A stretch of 64,000 nt of DNA from Heterohyrax brucei (taxonomy: Eukaryota; Chordata; Mammalia; Hyracoidea; Procaviidae): positions 6,485,501-6,549,500 of the forward strand of contig CM053154.1 in the NCBI GenBank assembly GCA_028571685.1, written 5' to 3'. Of this stretch, positions 41,900 through 53,960 are shown piece by piece. A program made the translations under genes and the position numbers. How positions within the stretch are numbered: position 1 is the first letter of the stretch; each line of letters opens with the position of its first letter. The notes below the pieces were generated by a model. It made no database searches. It was not told the origin of the DNA and saw only the letters and a program-made list of their open reading frames with translations.

Positions 41900-44800
41900 T
41901 GAGATAGACTAGGAAGAAGGACCCAGTGGTCTGCTTCTGAAAAGAATTAGCAGGAGAAAACCTTATGAATGGCAGCAGAACACTGACATAGTGCCCAAAG
42001 ATCAGCCCCCCAGGAAGAAAGGCTTTCAAAATACAATTAGGAAAGAGCTGCCTCCTCAAAATAGACTCCACCTTAGGGCTTAATGATGTAGATGAGGTCA
42101 AGATTTTGGGACCTTCATTTGCTGATGTGGCACAATTCAAAATGAGAGGAAACGGCTGGAAACACCAATTAATAGTCAGAGCCTGGAATGTAAGAAGTAT
42201 GAATGACAAACTGAAGAGGAGTGGTGTTACACTCATTGTCAAATAGAACATTTCAAAATCTGTCATGAAGTACCGCACTGCCAGTGATAGGATAGCATCC
42301 ATGTACCTACAAGGAAGACCAGTTGGTAGAGCTGTTAGGCAAATGTGCACACCAACTACTAAGACCAAAGAGGAAGAAACTGAAGAATTTTACCAATTTC
42401 TGCCTTCTAAAATTGACAGAACGTGCAATCAGGATGCACTGACAGTACTGGTGGTTGGAATGCTAAAGCTGGAAACAAAGAAGAAGTATTCGTAGTTACA
42501 AAATGCGGCCCTGGCAACAGAGTCAGTGCTGGAGACCCCCGTGCTTGAATTTTGCATGACCAGTGTCATCTTCACCGCGAATGCTTTTCTCGACCAACAC
42601 AAATGGCAACTAGACACATGGGGCATGCCAGGTGGGACCCAGCGGAATCGGACCCGCTACACCTGTGGGGGTAGACCATGGTAATGCTCAATATAATCAG
42701 TCAGAACAAGGCCGGGGGTAGCCTGCGGATCAGATCATAAATTACTCACATGCAAGTTCAAGCTGAAATGGAAGAAAATTAGAACAAGTCCGTAAGAGTT
42801 TAAGCATGACCTTCAGTGTTGTTGTCATCGTCAAGTCAGCTCCTACTCCTAGTGACCGTGTGTGCAGCAGAACAAAACACTGCCCGCTCTTGTACCATGT
42901 CCACAGTCATTTTAATGCTTAAGCTCATTGTTGCGGCCACTGTGTCAATCTGTCTCATTGAGGATCTTCCTTGTTTTTGCTGACCCTCCACTCTACCAAG
43001 CATGGTCTCCTTCTCCAGGGACGGATCCTTCCTGACAACATGCCCAAACTATGTAAAATGCAGTCTTGCCGTCTTTGCTTTCAGGAAGCACTCTGGTTGT
43101 ACTTCTTCCAGAACAGATCTGTTGGTTCTTTTGGTGGTCCATGGTTCAAGATTCTTCTCCAGCACCACAATTCAAAGGCATCAATTCTTTTTACATCTTC
43201 TTTGTTCATGGTCCAGCTTTAGCCTGCATATGATGTGATTGAAGATACCATGGCTTGGGTCTGGCACACTTTAGCCTTCATGGTGACATCTTTACTTTTC
43301 AAAATTTTAAAGAGATCCTTAGCAGAAGATTTTCCCAATGCAATGTATCTTTTGATTTCTTGACTGCTGCTTCCATGGCCATTGATTGTGGACCCAAGTA
43401 AAATGAAACCCTTGACACCCTCAATCCTTTCTCCATTTATCATGATGTGGCTTACTGGTCCAGATGTGAAGATTTTTGTTTTCTTGATGTTGATGTGCAA
43501 TCCATACTGAAGTCTGTGGTCCTTGATCTTCATCAGTAAGTGTTTCAAACGTTCTTCACTTCCAGCAAGTAAGGTAGTATCATCTGCGTAACACAGGTTG
43601 TTAATGAGTCGTCCTCTGATCCTGATGCTTTGTTCTTCTTCATATAATCCAGCTTCTCAGATTATTTGCTTGGCATACAGATTAAAAATGTTTGGTGAAA
43701 GGATATAACCCTGACACACACCTTTCCTGACTTTAAACTCTGTAGTGTCCCCTTGTTCTGTTCACACAATTGCCTCTTGATCCATATGCAGATTCCATAA
43801 GAGCACAATTAAGTGTTCTGGAATTCCCATTCTCTGCAATGTTAGCCATAATTTATTGTGATCCTCACACAATCGAATGCCTTTGCATACTCAATGAAAT
43901 GCAGGTAAACATCTTTCTGGTATTCTGTACTTTCAGCCAAGATCCATCTGACATCAGCAATGATATCTCTGGTTGTACATCCTCTTCTGAATCCAGCTTG
44001 AATTGAATTTCTGGCAGTTCCCTGTCAGTATACTGTTGCAGTTGCTTTTAAATGATCTTGAGCTAGATTTTACTTGTGTGTGATGCTAACGATATTATTT
44101 GGTAGTTTCCACATTCGGTAGGATCACCTTTCTTTGGAATGGGCATAATGGATCTCTTCCAGTCAGTTGGCCAGGTGGCTGTCCTCCAAATTTCTTGGTA
44201 TAGACAAGTGAGTACTTCCAGTGCTCCATCTGTTGGTTGAAAGATCTCGATTGATATTCCATCAATTCGTGGAACCTTGGTTTTTGCCAATGCCTTCAAT
44301 GCAGCTTTGAGTGCTTCCTTCAGTACTGTGGGTTCCTGGTCATATGCCACCTCTCTAAATGGCTGAACATTGACCAGTTCTTTCTGGTATAATGACTCCA
44401 TGTTTTCCTTCCATCTTCTTTTTATACTCCCTGAGTTGTTTAATATTTTCCCTGTAGAATCCCTCACTGTTGCAACTTGAGGTTTGAGTTTTTTCTTAAG
44501 TTCTTTCAGCTTGAAAAATGCAGAACATGTTCTTCCCTTCTGGTTTTCCATTTCCATCTCTTTGAACATGTCATTATAATATTTTGTTTTGTCTTCTCAA
44601 GCTGCTCTTTGAAATCTGTTTAGCACTTTTACTTTGCTATTCTTCCTTTTTTGCTTTAGCTTTTCAACGTTTGACAGAAAGTTTCAGAGACGTACAATTT
44701 CAAGTTTCTGACATCCAATTTGGTCCTTTCTTTCTTTCCTATCTTTTTAATGACCTTTCTCTCTCTCCATGGATGAAGTCATTGATGTCGTTCCACAGTT

Positions 44801-47240
44801 CATCTGGTCTTTGGTCATTAGTGGTGAACAGATCAAATCTGTTCTTAAGATGGTCTTTAAACTCAGGAGGGATATACTCAAGGTCATACTTTGGCTCTTG
44901 TGGACTTGTTCTAATTTGTTGCAGTCTGAATTTGCATAGGAGCAATTGATGATCTGTGCCACAGTCAGCACCTGATCTTATTCTGACTGCTGATATGCAG
45001 CTTTTCCATTGTTTTTTCCACAGATGTAGTTGATTTGGTTCCTGCGTATTCCATCTGGTGAGGCCTGTGTGTACAGTTGGTGTTTATGTTGGTTAAAAAA
45101 GGCATTTGTGATGAAGAAGTCGTTAAGTCTTGCAAAATTCTATCATGCAATCTCTACCGATACTTCGTCTCTGTTTCCAACTTTTGCTTTCCAGTCACCA
45201 GTAATTATCAATGCATCTTGATTGCGTGTTCAGTCAATTTCAAACTGCAGAAGCTGGGAAAAACCTTCAATTTCTTCATCTTTGGCCTTAAGAGTTAGTG
45301 CATAAATTTGAATAATAGTCCTATTAAGTGGCCTTCCTTGTAGGCATATTGATATTATCCTGTCACTGTCAGCACTGTACTTCAGGACAGATCTGGAAAT
45401 GTTCTTTTTGATGATGAATGCAGTGCCATTACTCTGCAAGCGTTCCTTCCCGGCATAGTAGACCATATGATGGTTGGAGTCAAAGTGGCCCAAACTGGTC
45501 CATGTCAGCTCACTAAGGCCTAGGATATCGATGTTTATGTGTTCCATTTAATTTTTGACAATTTCCAATTTTCCCACATTCCTACTTCATGTATCCCATC
45601 TGAATTTAGGGACCATCTCAAGAATAGATTTGATCCATCGGGCACTGGGTGACCAAAGACCAAAAACCGGAAGAGCTGACCAGACGAGCCATGGAATAAC
45701 ACCAAGGATATCATAGATGAAGAAAACAAGGGGTCCTTAAAAAGACAGGAAAGAAAAAAAAGACCAAAGGGAATGTTAGAAGAGACTCTGAAAGTTGGTC
45801 TTAAATGTCAAGTAGCTAAAGTGAAAAGAAAAAATGGTGAAGTAAAAGAGTTGAACAGAAGATTTCAAAGGGCAGCTTGAGAAGATAAACTATTATAATG
45901 ACATGTGCAAAGACCTGGAGGTGGAAAGGAAGGCAACATTTCAGAAGAGAACACTGATCTAGGACCAGTGGTACTGAACAAAGAAGTCCAAGTTGCACTG
46001 AAGACACTGGAGAAAAACAAGGCTCTGGGAATTGACAGAGTACTAATTGAGATGTTTCAACAAACAGAAGCAACCCTAAAGTGCTCACTCATCTGTGCCA
46101 AGAAATTTGGACAACAGCTACCTGGCCAACTGACTGGAAGATTATCCCAAGATTATTCCCAAGAAAGATTATCCAATCAAATTGGAAATTATCAAACAGT
46201 ATCATTATCACATGCAAGCAAAATTTTGCTGAAGATGATTCAGAAGTCACTGTAGTAGTAGTATCAGCAGAGAACTGCCAGAAATTCAAGCCAGATTCAG
46301 AAGAGGACATGGAACCAAGGATATCATTGCTGATGTCAGATGGATTCTGGCTGAAAGCAGAGAATAGCAGAAAGATATTTCCATTCACCCTGTATGCTGA
46401 GCAAATAATCTGGGAACCTGGACTATATGAAGAAGAATGGGGCATCAGGATTGGAGGAAGACTCATTAAAAACAACCTTCAATATGCAGAAGACCCAGCA
46501 TTGTTGGCTGAAAGTGAAGAGGAGTTGAAACATTTACTGATGAAGATTCAAGACCACAGGCTTCAGTATGGATTACACCTCTGCATAAAGAAAACAAAAC
46601 TCCTCACAGCTGGACCAGTAAACCACATTACGATAAATGGAGAAAAGGTTGAGGTTGTCAAGGATTTTGGTTTACTTGTATCCACAATTAACACTCATGG
46701 AAGCAGCAGTTGAGAAGTCAAACATGCATTGCACTGTGCAAATTGGATGGAAGAGACCTCTTTAAAGTATTAAAAAGCGAAGATGTCACCTTGAGTGCCC
46801 CTGACCCAAGTCAACTCCTATGCATGCAGAAGCCGTACAAGGAAAAAGGAAGACCATAACAAGAATTGATGCCTTTGAGTTGTGTGGGTGAAGAATATTG
46901 AATATAATGGACTCCCAAAAGAACGAACTAATTGCCTTGGAAAGAGTACAACCAGGATGCTCCTTAGAAGCAAGGATGGAGAGACTGCATATCACAGACT
47001 TTGGACGTGTTTGTCAGGAGGATCAGTGCTTGCAGTGGGACATCATGCTTGGTGGAGCAGAGGGTCAGGAACAAAGAGGAAGACCCTCAACGAGACAGAC
47101 TGATGCAGTGGCTGCCACAATGAGTTCGAGCATGGCAAAGACTGTGAAGATGGCCCGGGACGGGGCAGTGGTTCGTTCTGTTGCATGGAGAGTCGCTATG
47201 AGTCAGAACTGACTCTACAACAACCAACAACAATAACAAC
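41900..47240 (+). mobile_element. Nearly full-span RTE LINE, split by another RTE
   Basis: Forward pieces at 41900-42818 and 45586-47240 fit together. The first covers the 5' region and endonuclease domain (GTCAGAGCCTGGAATGTAAGAAG). The second runs from CATCTGAATTTAGGGACCATC to the tail CAACAACCAACAACAATAAC. ORF2 would encode an AP-type endonuclease and reverse transcriptase acting in cis. About 220 bp of the reverse-transcriptase core are deleted near 46385, and many stops occur. The gap is the minus-strand RTE below. After the gap is removed, about 2.57 kb of a roughly 3.3 kb element remain. Confidence 0.9.
42819..45585 (-). mobile_element. RTE LINE, 2.77 kb, inserted head-on into the RTE above
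   Basis: Begins with the reversed 3' tail (GTTGTTGTCATCGTCAAGTC) and runs through reverse transcriptase to the endonuclease domain. Reversed coding near 45547 reads MEHINIDILGLSELTWTSLG, the start of the endonuclease. The 5' end is truncated. GACCTTCAGTG on the left and TACTTCATGTA on the right may be the target-site duplication of the host RTE sequence, which normally reads GACCTTGAGTATATC. Confidence 0.93.
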
Positions 47241-47402
47241 AGCCCTGGTGGCACAGCGTTTAAGAGCTCGGCTGCTAACCAAAAGGTCAGTAGTTCAAAT
47301 CCATCAGCCACAACTTGGAAGCTTCATGGGGCTTCAGTTCTCCTCTGGCCTGTTGGGGTTCTGTGAGTGGAGATTGACTCCATGGGAATAGTTTTGTGTT
47401 TT
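47241..47402 (+). mobile_element. AfroSINE directly behind the RTE tail
   Basis: AGCCCTGGTGGCACAGCG to CTCCATGGGAATAGTTTTG. It abuts the RTE tail, a common arrangement when A-rich tails serve as insertion targets. Confidence 0.92.
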
Positions 47403-48265
47403 CCTGGTTTGCGGTGATTGGTTACAGCAGTCACAGGGAACTTACGCTTTATTGACCTTGAGCCTTTCCCAGCTTTCCATTTCTCTTCTCCCTGGGACCT
47501 GCCACCTTCTCTCCCCACTACCACCATTTTTGTTAACTCCTCCCATGCTGCAAGATCATTTCGGCTCCCTCTCCCAGTCTGCCCACCCCAGGAGTTGGCC
47601 GATTCAGCTCTTAGGCCACTGTCACATGAGGCCAGGGTGGCCAACCTCTTGGACTTCAGGGAGGAGAGGGTACCTCACCCATTCTCCTCCCACCTCTATA
47701 GCCTCAAACACTCTGAGTTCAAGCACATACCCGCTCAGTGGGATTGCATTGTGAAAGAACACCTTTCCTGGAGAAAGCCTGGCCCTCCAGGAAAGCATTT
47801 AGCTGATGTTTCTTGTAACTTCCTGAAGGTTTGGGCCTTTGGAACAGGATCGAAGGGGGAGCTGTGTGGAACTGAGTGAGACAGAAGCAAGTACAATCCT
47901 TGCAGGGAAGAGGGAGACCCCTGAACACATGCTCGTGGGCTGACTTGAGTTCCCAGGCACAGAAGACCAGATCCTGGACCAAAGATAACCGATTCATAAG
48001 CCAAGCATGCTGCTTATAGTTTCAAAATAAAAGTTAGCATGCTTGTTTTCATGGCAGCTGCATTCTACCTGACACCACGGGTGGAAAGTCCATTTGAGTG
48101 TCCATGCCCGCATACTAGGTATGGTCTTCCAGAAGTCATGGGTGTTTTGAACCAAAATCATAACAGTTCCCTCCTGGTGCCCCAGACACCTGTAAAGGAG
48201 CTTGTTGGTCTAAGAACATGTGTCCTCAGACCTGGCTGCTGAAACACGGCTGGCTGGGCCCCACC
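47403..48265. other. Unique-looking stretch
   Basis: Two overlapping plus frames of 153 and 100 codons lack domains or splice sites; not called. Confidence 0.4.
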
Positions 48266-48346
48266 CGGGGTCACTGATTCAGTGGATCTCAGGCCAGTGG
48301 GTGTGGCCTGGGAATGTGCATTACTGACAGGCTTCCTGTGATGCTG
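48266..48346 (+). mobile_element. hAT-Charlie nonautonomous DNA transposon fragment
   Basis: GTCACTGATTCAGTGGATCTCAGG, GGCCTGGGAATGTGCATTACTGACAGG and TGTGATGCTGA follow MER3/MER20-like order. Confidence 0.6.
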
Positions 48347-48349
48347 AGG

Positions 48350-48540
48350 AGCCTTGGTAGTGTCACGGTTAAGTGATCGGCTGCTAACTGAAATGTGGGT
48401 GGCTGGAGCCCACCAGTGACTCTTTGGGAGAAAAGGCCTGACAGTCTGACACCTTAAAGAGCCTAAGAAACGCTATGGGGACATTCTACTGTGTCCTATA
48501 TATGAGAATTGACCAGAGGGTACACAACAGTGGCAGTGAC
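48350..48540 (+). mobile_element. AfroSINE, long variant
   Basis: AGCCTTGGTAGTGTCACGGTTAAG, GGCTGCTAACTGAAATGTGG, GAAAAGGCCTGACAGTCTG. Confidence 0.85.
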
Positions 48541-49995
48541 CTGTGATACTGGTGGGGGACTGCCCTTTGAGAACCGCTCTTAAATGGCGTTGTGAGTTGG
48601 CACTCAGCTCAGGCTGGGTTCCCAAGAATCAGAGGCTGAGGCAGGTATGGAGGGGCGAGCCTGTGTGGGGGTGTGTGCATGTGTGTACGCAAGGGAGTGA
48701 GGGGAGCCTGAGAGGGTTGGGAACGGGGCCGTGTAAGAACCAAGCCTAGCCTGGGCCTGGTCAGTGGGGGTCTCATCCAGTATGTCGCCTTAAACAGAAT
48801 TGTCCTGTCCTTTTGTCCCCAAGAGTTGCCATTGGCTGTGTTCCAACATGGGGAAGCGACAGTCTCCCATCAGGGACAGTTCTCCAAAAGAAGAAACTGT
48901 GAACCATTGGTGGTAATCCTCGTGACAACTGGGGCTCAGAGAAGCGACCCTCATGACAGCTGCGGCTGCTGGGGGTCGCTGCCCAGGAGGGGAAGGCTTG
49001 GCGGGGCAGGAGCAACGTGGATTCCATATTCCATTTTTATAGCGGGGACATGGGGACCAAAGAGCTTAAGCAAATGCCAGAACCCCACCGCCAGAACCCT
49101 ACCGCCAGAACCTGTGCCCAGGCTGCAGGCTTCGAGATGAGGTCCTGTGTAGGTGGTCCTGCGGTGCTCAAGGCCTGTGAGCCAGGGTCTGTCTTAATGG
49201 ACAGTGGAGTTCACCTTGAAAAGCCAAGCGGAGCCCACCTGGTTTTCCCAACAGCTGGCAGGTGCCGGGTGATTTGGAAGGTAGTACCTTAGAGAGGCAG
49301 GCTGACAGGATGCTCCCAGGAGCAGCGTGTGGGCATGATGGGCCCCAGGGAGATACCTGTCACCTGTGGAAGCTGGCTGGTGCTACTGCTAGGGCCCTCC
49401 CCCTACCTGACCCTGTGAAGGGTCCATGTGGATGGCCTGGCCTTCTCCTGTCCTTGTACCAGGAGCTGTTCTAGAAAGCATGGGCTGTGCAGTCTGTCCC
49501 GGCTTGTGCAGTTTTCTGTATTGGAGGCCCCAAGTGTGCTCCCTGACACTGCTCCATCCAGGATGCTGGAAAATGCCAGAACTCCAGTCAGTCTTGCTGT
49601 TGGCAGCCTCGCCTGGCCCTGGATGCCAGGGAGGGTGTCAGCCACTGATGCGGGGGGGTGGGGGCGGGAGGGACGGTCTGTGGTCTGCGGCTGCATCTGG
49701 GAGGTTACATCTCGGAGGAATCAGTGAGAATGGGTACATGCCAGATGTTCTCTTAGGTCTTTGGTGCTTCTCACCTCCCTCTTCCTTGCAGCCATTCTAG
49801 GAGACAAGTCTTAAGTTCCCTCGGACATGTGAGAAAATGAGGCCCTGGCAGTTTAAGTAATTCCTTCAAAGTACTGAAGCTGTGAGCCCAGTGGGGTTGG
49901 TGGCAGAGAAGGATCTGAGTTGGGTCATTCTTTCCCTGTGCTTTTAACCTCTTTGATAACTCACTTTCTGATGATGTCTTTTGGGGTCATTATTG
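48541..49995. other. Unique GC-rich stretch ending in a MIR (about 49795-49900)
   Basis: Several open frames up to 124 codons, none recognised. A strong acceptor-like site CCTGGTTTTCCCAACAG at 49238-49254 is followed within 32 bases by a donor; too short to call. GAGAAAATGAGGCCCTGGCAGTTTAAG is a reversed MIR. Confidence 0.4.
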
Positions 49996-49997
49996 TA

Positions 49998-50143
49998 TGA
50001 ACCCATTGCTGTCAATTTGACTCTTGGGGACACTGCAGGGTAGACTAGGGCTGCCCCCGGGGTTTCCAAGGCCCAGCTGGTAGATTTGAACTACCAACTC
50101 TGCTTAGCAGCCTGAGCTCTAACTACTGCGCCAGCAGGCGCCA
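49998..50143 (-). mobile_element. AfroSINE, minus strand
   Basis: GAACCCATTGCTGTCAATTTGACTC, GGTTTCCAAGGCCCAGCTGG, CTAACTACTGCGCCAGCAGG. Confidence 0.92.
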
Positions 50144-50402
50144 CGATGGATAAGGTACTTCATAAGCAGCTTAGGGTCCGAACCCAGTTTCTCTCAAAAA
50201 CTGGTATAACTTCACGGCTTTATGGATTCGCGTGTACTCTTTAAAAAAAAAGTTGTGATCGTGTAGTTGCTGGGTTTGGGTTCCTTTGATACAGGTTGCA
50301 TTGCAGATACTTTTCTGTGTTATTCTATGTCTTTCTGCTTGCCACCTTCATGACCCTGACGTCCGATCCACTACCTCAGCCTCAGACTCCCTGACCTGTC
50401 TA
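50144..50402. other. Unique-looking short stretch
   Basis: Nothing recognised apart from an A-run at 50243-50251. Confidence 0.4.
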
Positions 50403-50850
50403 TGGTAGGTGGAATAATGGTCCCCCCAAAGATGTCGACATCCCAATCCCAGAACCTGTGAATATTATACCTGACATGGAGGAAAGGGACTTTACGGATG
50501 TGACGGAGAACTTTCAAATTAGGAGAATATGCGGGATTATCTGGATGGGCCCCATGTCAGGACAAGTGTCCTTGTCACAGGGAGGCTGGAGAGTCAGACA
50601 GAGATGGAGACGTGAGTGGGGAAGGAGAGGTTGGAGTGATGCGTTTATGGGCTGGGAGCGCAGCAGTGGAATACAGGCAGCATCTGAGGGATTCGAGGCA
50701 AGGGAATGGATGGTCCCCCAGGGCGTCAGGGAGGAATAGAGCCGTGCTGACACTGGTTTTACTGTAGTGAAACCCACTTTGGACTTCTGACCTCCAGAGC
50801 TGTAAGATAATGCACTAGTATTGTTTAAGTCACTAAGTTAGTGGTGAGGT
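50403..50850 (+). mobile_element. MLT1-type MaLR solo LTR
   Basis: GGTGGAATAATGGTCCCCCCAAAG, CCAATCCCAGAACCTGTGAATATTA, GACTTTACGGATGTGACGG, GGATTATCTGGATGGGCCC and CCACTTTGGACTTCTGACCTCC. Old fossil without internal sequence. Confidence 0.88.
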
Positions 50851-51873
50851 GTAGCAGAAGCTGCAGGAAATGAGGACAGAGGCTGTGTATGTCTCGCCAT
50901 GGCACCTCACCGTTTTCCCTGCTGCAGATGATGACGCCTCCCCACAGCTAGCGTTTATCGCGTGTTGTTATGTCCTCAGTGCTGTGCCCAGGCCTGAGGA
51001 TGCTGACGAAGCCTCACATGTGGCCACAGCTGGATTCAGACCCTGGGGCTCTAGGTCTGATTCTAGTAGCTTCTTGACCAGTGGTCCAGTGGCACTAGTG
51101 GGACCCTTAACCTTGAGAGGGGCTGTCACAGTCACACACATTAATAGTCATAACTGGTGTCCTTTATCCAGCATGAGCCCTGCACTCCAGTCCTGGCGCA
51201 GGTACGCTAATGGCCAGGCTGTGCAGGAGGTGGTGTGTACAGGTTACGATAAAGAAGCTCAGAGAGGCTGAGTAGCTCGCTTCCTGCAGGTCAGCCTGGG
51301 GCCAAGCTGGGGCACAGAGCCACATCCCTCTGACACCAAAGCCTCTGACACTGACTTGAGAGTTCATAACTGCCAGGTTGTACACCGCCGGCCGTAGCTG
51401 GTATTCCATTCTCCGTCGGCTTCACTGTCAGTCCGCTACCATGCCTCAATTCTGCACAGACATCCAAGAGACCTCTGGGTCTTATCTCCGCACTTCACAG
51501 AAAGCAGTCTGTGCCCATCAGCCCTGTGCCATTCATAGATAGAGGACCAGCTGGATGAGAGCCAGTGGAGGTTCTGTGATCACCCAAGGATGAGGCAAGA
51601 CATGCAGAGGCTTTGGACAGGTCAATGGTGGCCTTGGAAATTCCCCCAAGCCATGACTGGACACTTTTGCAAATCTGCCAAACTTAACACCATAGCAGGT
51701 CATTTCTCATAAAATGCTTTAAGTCATATCTAAGCATGTGAATAAATCTTTGCAATGCACTGATGAAGGCAAGACTCTTATTTAGAGAATTACTTCGATC
51801 CCTTTGTCCTTGTCACCAGCATTAGCAGCAGGGGAACAATTTTTGCATCCTTTTGAACAATCGCCTTTCCCAG
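50851..51873. other. Unique stretch with a MIR at about 51130-51340
   Basis: TAACTGGTGTCCTTTATCCAGCATGAGCCC and AAGAAGCTCAGAGAGGCTGAGTAGCTCGC follow reversed MIR order. No exon was recognised upstream of 51874. Confidence 0.4.
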
Positions 51874-52009
51874 AGAGTCTGTATTGTGGAGGCGAAATTA
51901 CTGCCCTGGGCTGCAGAGGCCAAAGCTCTGACCTCCGACCTGCCCCCTGCACACACCTCCCTGGGTTTGAGTGACATTCCTGCATTAACAACCTGGCAAA
52001 AGGCTGCTG
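51874..52009 (+). CDS. Internal coding exon of an unidentified plus-strand gene
   Basis: 136 bp between acceptor TTTGAACAATCGCCTTTCCCAG| and donor GCTGCTG|GTAGAG. It encodes 45 residues plus one base, starting RVCIVEAKLLPWAAEAKALT and ending near LTTWQKAA. Phase is 0 in and 1 out; the trailing G completes a Gly codon with the GT that opens the next exon at 52571. Composition is normal and free of repeats. I do not recognise the protein and see no upstream exon in the window. Confidence 0.5.
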
Positions 52010-52570
52010 GTAGAGGCCTTGAAGGTGGTTGGTGCTGAGGTCCTGCAGCATAAGGCCAGCCTCAGTCCTCAGCCCCCAGGCCCGTCTGCACCTGAAGAGT
52101 GCTGTTCCTTCAGAGCCCTCCTACCTGGAGCCCTGGGAGGGGTGCTGGGCAGGTTTTGCAGACGTGATGGGGACGTCTGGGACGAGACTGCTTCTGTAGA
52201 CGTGTCCATTGATGTCAGACCAGCTGATGGTACAGCCTGGACTCTAGCACAGGATCTCTGATTCTCGGACTGCAGCTGTTGGCCTTGGACTGGGAGATAA
52301 TCTTGGCTGCGTTTGTGACCACAACACTCACCTGGAGCTCACTGAGTATCAGGTACACAGGGAGAGGTTTGCAGACCTCGTCTCCTTCACCCTCAAGATG
52401 TTATCACAAACTTGTCCCAGTTTCAGTCTCAGTGTGGGAGATGCTCCCTGCCCCTTAAAAAATGTTTTGAATGAAAGTAGTCTTATACTTCAGCCTTTCT
52501 TAACTCTAGTGGTGTTGGGAAATCTATAGATGTGACTTGCTCTTCTGCTGGATGTCACCTCAGCACACAG

Positions 52571-52737
52571 GTGAACCTGATAGTCCTAAATTTATTACTG
52601 AGTCCAAGGAAGATAAACAACTGTGTGGAAGAAGGAATCTGGCAGCCTATGTTAACTCAGTATCACTGGAAGGGGATAGAATACATGAAGGTGGAGATGT
52701 CCTGGATTCACTATTGGTTAGTTTAATACATGACAAG
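52571..52737 (+). CDS. Second coding exon of the plus-strand gene
   Basis: 167 bp between acceptor CACCTCAGCACACAG| and donor CATGACAAG|GTGATA, phase 1 in, 0 out. The peptide begins GEPDSPKFITESKEDKQLCG and ends near VLDSLLVSLIHDK: a charged, disorder-like start and a more hydrophobic end. An alternative donor at CTATTG|GTTAGT (52715) is in the same phase. If neither donor is used the frame stops two codons after the donor, at 52744, so it could also be a terminal exon. Phase continuity with the previous exon is the main support. Confidence 0.5.
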
Positions 52738-52824
52738 GTGATATGACATTTTATAGTCAGGTTATGTATTCCGTTCTACCCTTTCATATACTAAAAAGTA
52801 GTGATATTATCTCCTTTTGCGTAG

Positions 52825-52916
52825 GATTCTGGGACAACCAGTACAGTTCAAATGACCAAAGTACCCTCAGAAGTCTCCAGCCTGATGTCACAGAGAAGAA
52901 ATTGCACTTCACTGAG
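52825..52916 (+). CDS. Third coding exon of the plus-strand gene (frame uncertain)
   Basis: 92 bp with strong signals: acceptor TATTATCTCCTTTTGCGTAG| and donor CACTGAG|GTAATG. If joined to the previous exon in phase 0 it reads DSGTTSTVQMTKVPSEVSSL and ends in phase 2. The other open frame reads FWDNQYSSNDQSTLRSLQPD. Phase favours the first, composition the second. A possible next acceptor is at 56652 (TTGCTGCGTTCCAG), where the phase-2 frame would stop after two codons. Confidence 0.4.
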
Positions 52917-53160
52917 GTAATGTACATATGCTTCTAACTTCTAGGGTAATCAGCAGAATGTGCCTGACTGTGAAACATGATGACTGGCCTTCCTATGATG
53001 CATTTGCAGTTTATTTTGTTTAGGCAAAAACTTAATTACAGTAGCAGGACATCTAACCATCAGTGACAGTGACTTTTCGCATTAAAGTATGCACCAGATA
53101 GTCTACTATTTCTTTATAATCATCACCGACAATCCATAAATTTACAATATCATAAAACAA
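52917..53160. other. Unique intronic-looking stretch
   Basis: Nothing recognised. Confidence 0.4.
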
Positions 53161-53600
53161 TATGGCGATTGGACTTTAATTTTAAATCAAAGTTGATCTG
53201 TTGTAGAGAGAGAGAGACAGACAGAGACAGATACACACACCACTTTTCCCTTTTTTACATGCATAAGTTCCAAAGACCAGGTTATTACATGAAAATTAGC
53301 ATACAGTGCAAAAATGGAGGATGACCACATCAGATCACAAAAATAGAGGATGACTACATCATTACATAACTACCAAACTACATCATTACATAGCTGCCAC
53401 GCCACTGAGAATCATGGCCCAGGTAAGTTGGCATACAATGTTAACCTTCATAGCCCTTGTCACTCCTGCTTTGCACCTTGGAGATCATTACTGCCAGATG
53501 TATGTCGTTAGTGCACACAGTAATCGGCTAGTAGACTTCTACTATTGTTGCAAATACAAAATATTGGATAACTAGACCATTGATGAGTGTGGGGCAGGTG
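53161..53600. repeat. Possible old LTR-like repeat with internal duplication
   Basis: GAGGATGACYACATCA occurs twice (53315 and 53346) and CATCATTACATA-CT twice (53358 and 53382). A GA/CA-rich run is at 53206-53240. The layout recalls an LTR with duplicated enhancer units, but ends and family are not resolved. Confidence 0.3.
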
Positions 53601-53799
53601 TACAGCATTTTGAAGAGGTCATGGGAAATCAGACAAAGTAGTATAGTTTGTAATTACTGCAAAAAGCAGTGGTTTGAGATAAAGAAAATTAGAGATCATA
53701 TTTGCCAAATGAAATGTTTCAGATCCTAAGGAAGAAAGAACTCTACATGTGGTTAAAGTCACCTTATCAAATACCAGACTGTGCATAACTGACTGACTT

Positions 53800-53960
53800 T
53801 AATACTGCCCACAAAGGCAGGATGGAGGTACCATTATCACACCCATTTCACAGAAGAGACAGTTAAAGCTCCAGTTGGTAACTGACCCCAGTTCTTCCAG
53901 CTCGTAAGTGGCAGATCCAGGGGCCTCTGGCTCCACAGCTTCTGTTCTTCAGCAGCACCA
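53800..53960 (-). repeat. MIR, minus strand
   Basis: ACCATTATCACACCCATTTCACAGAAGAGACAG and TTCCAGCTCGTAAGTGGCAGATCC follow reversed MIR order. Confidence 0.7.

Noticed and set aside
42265-46713. Many open frames that could be taken as host proteins
   Set aside because: They are pieces of RTE endonuclease and reverse transcriptase in two opposed LINE copies.
47418-47879. Plus-strand frame of 153 codons
   Set aside because: No similarity, no splice sites, and a second long frame overlaps it.
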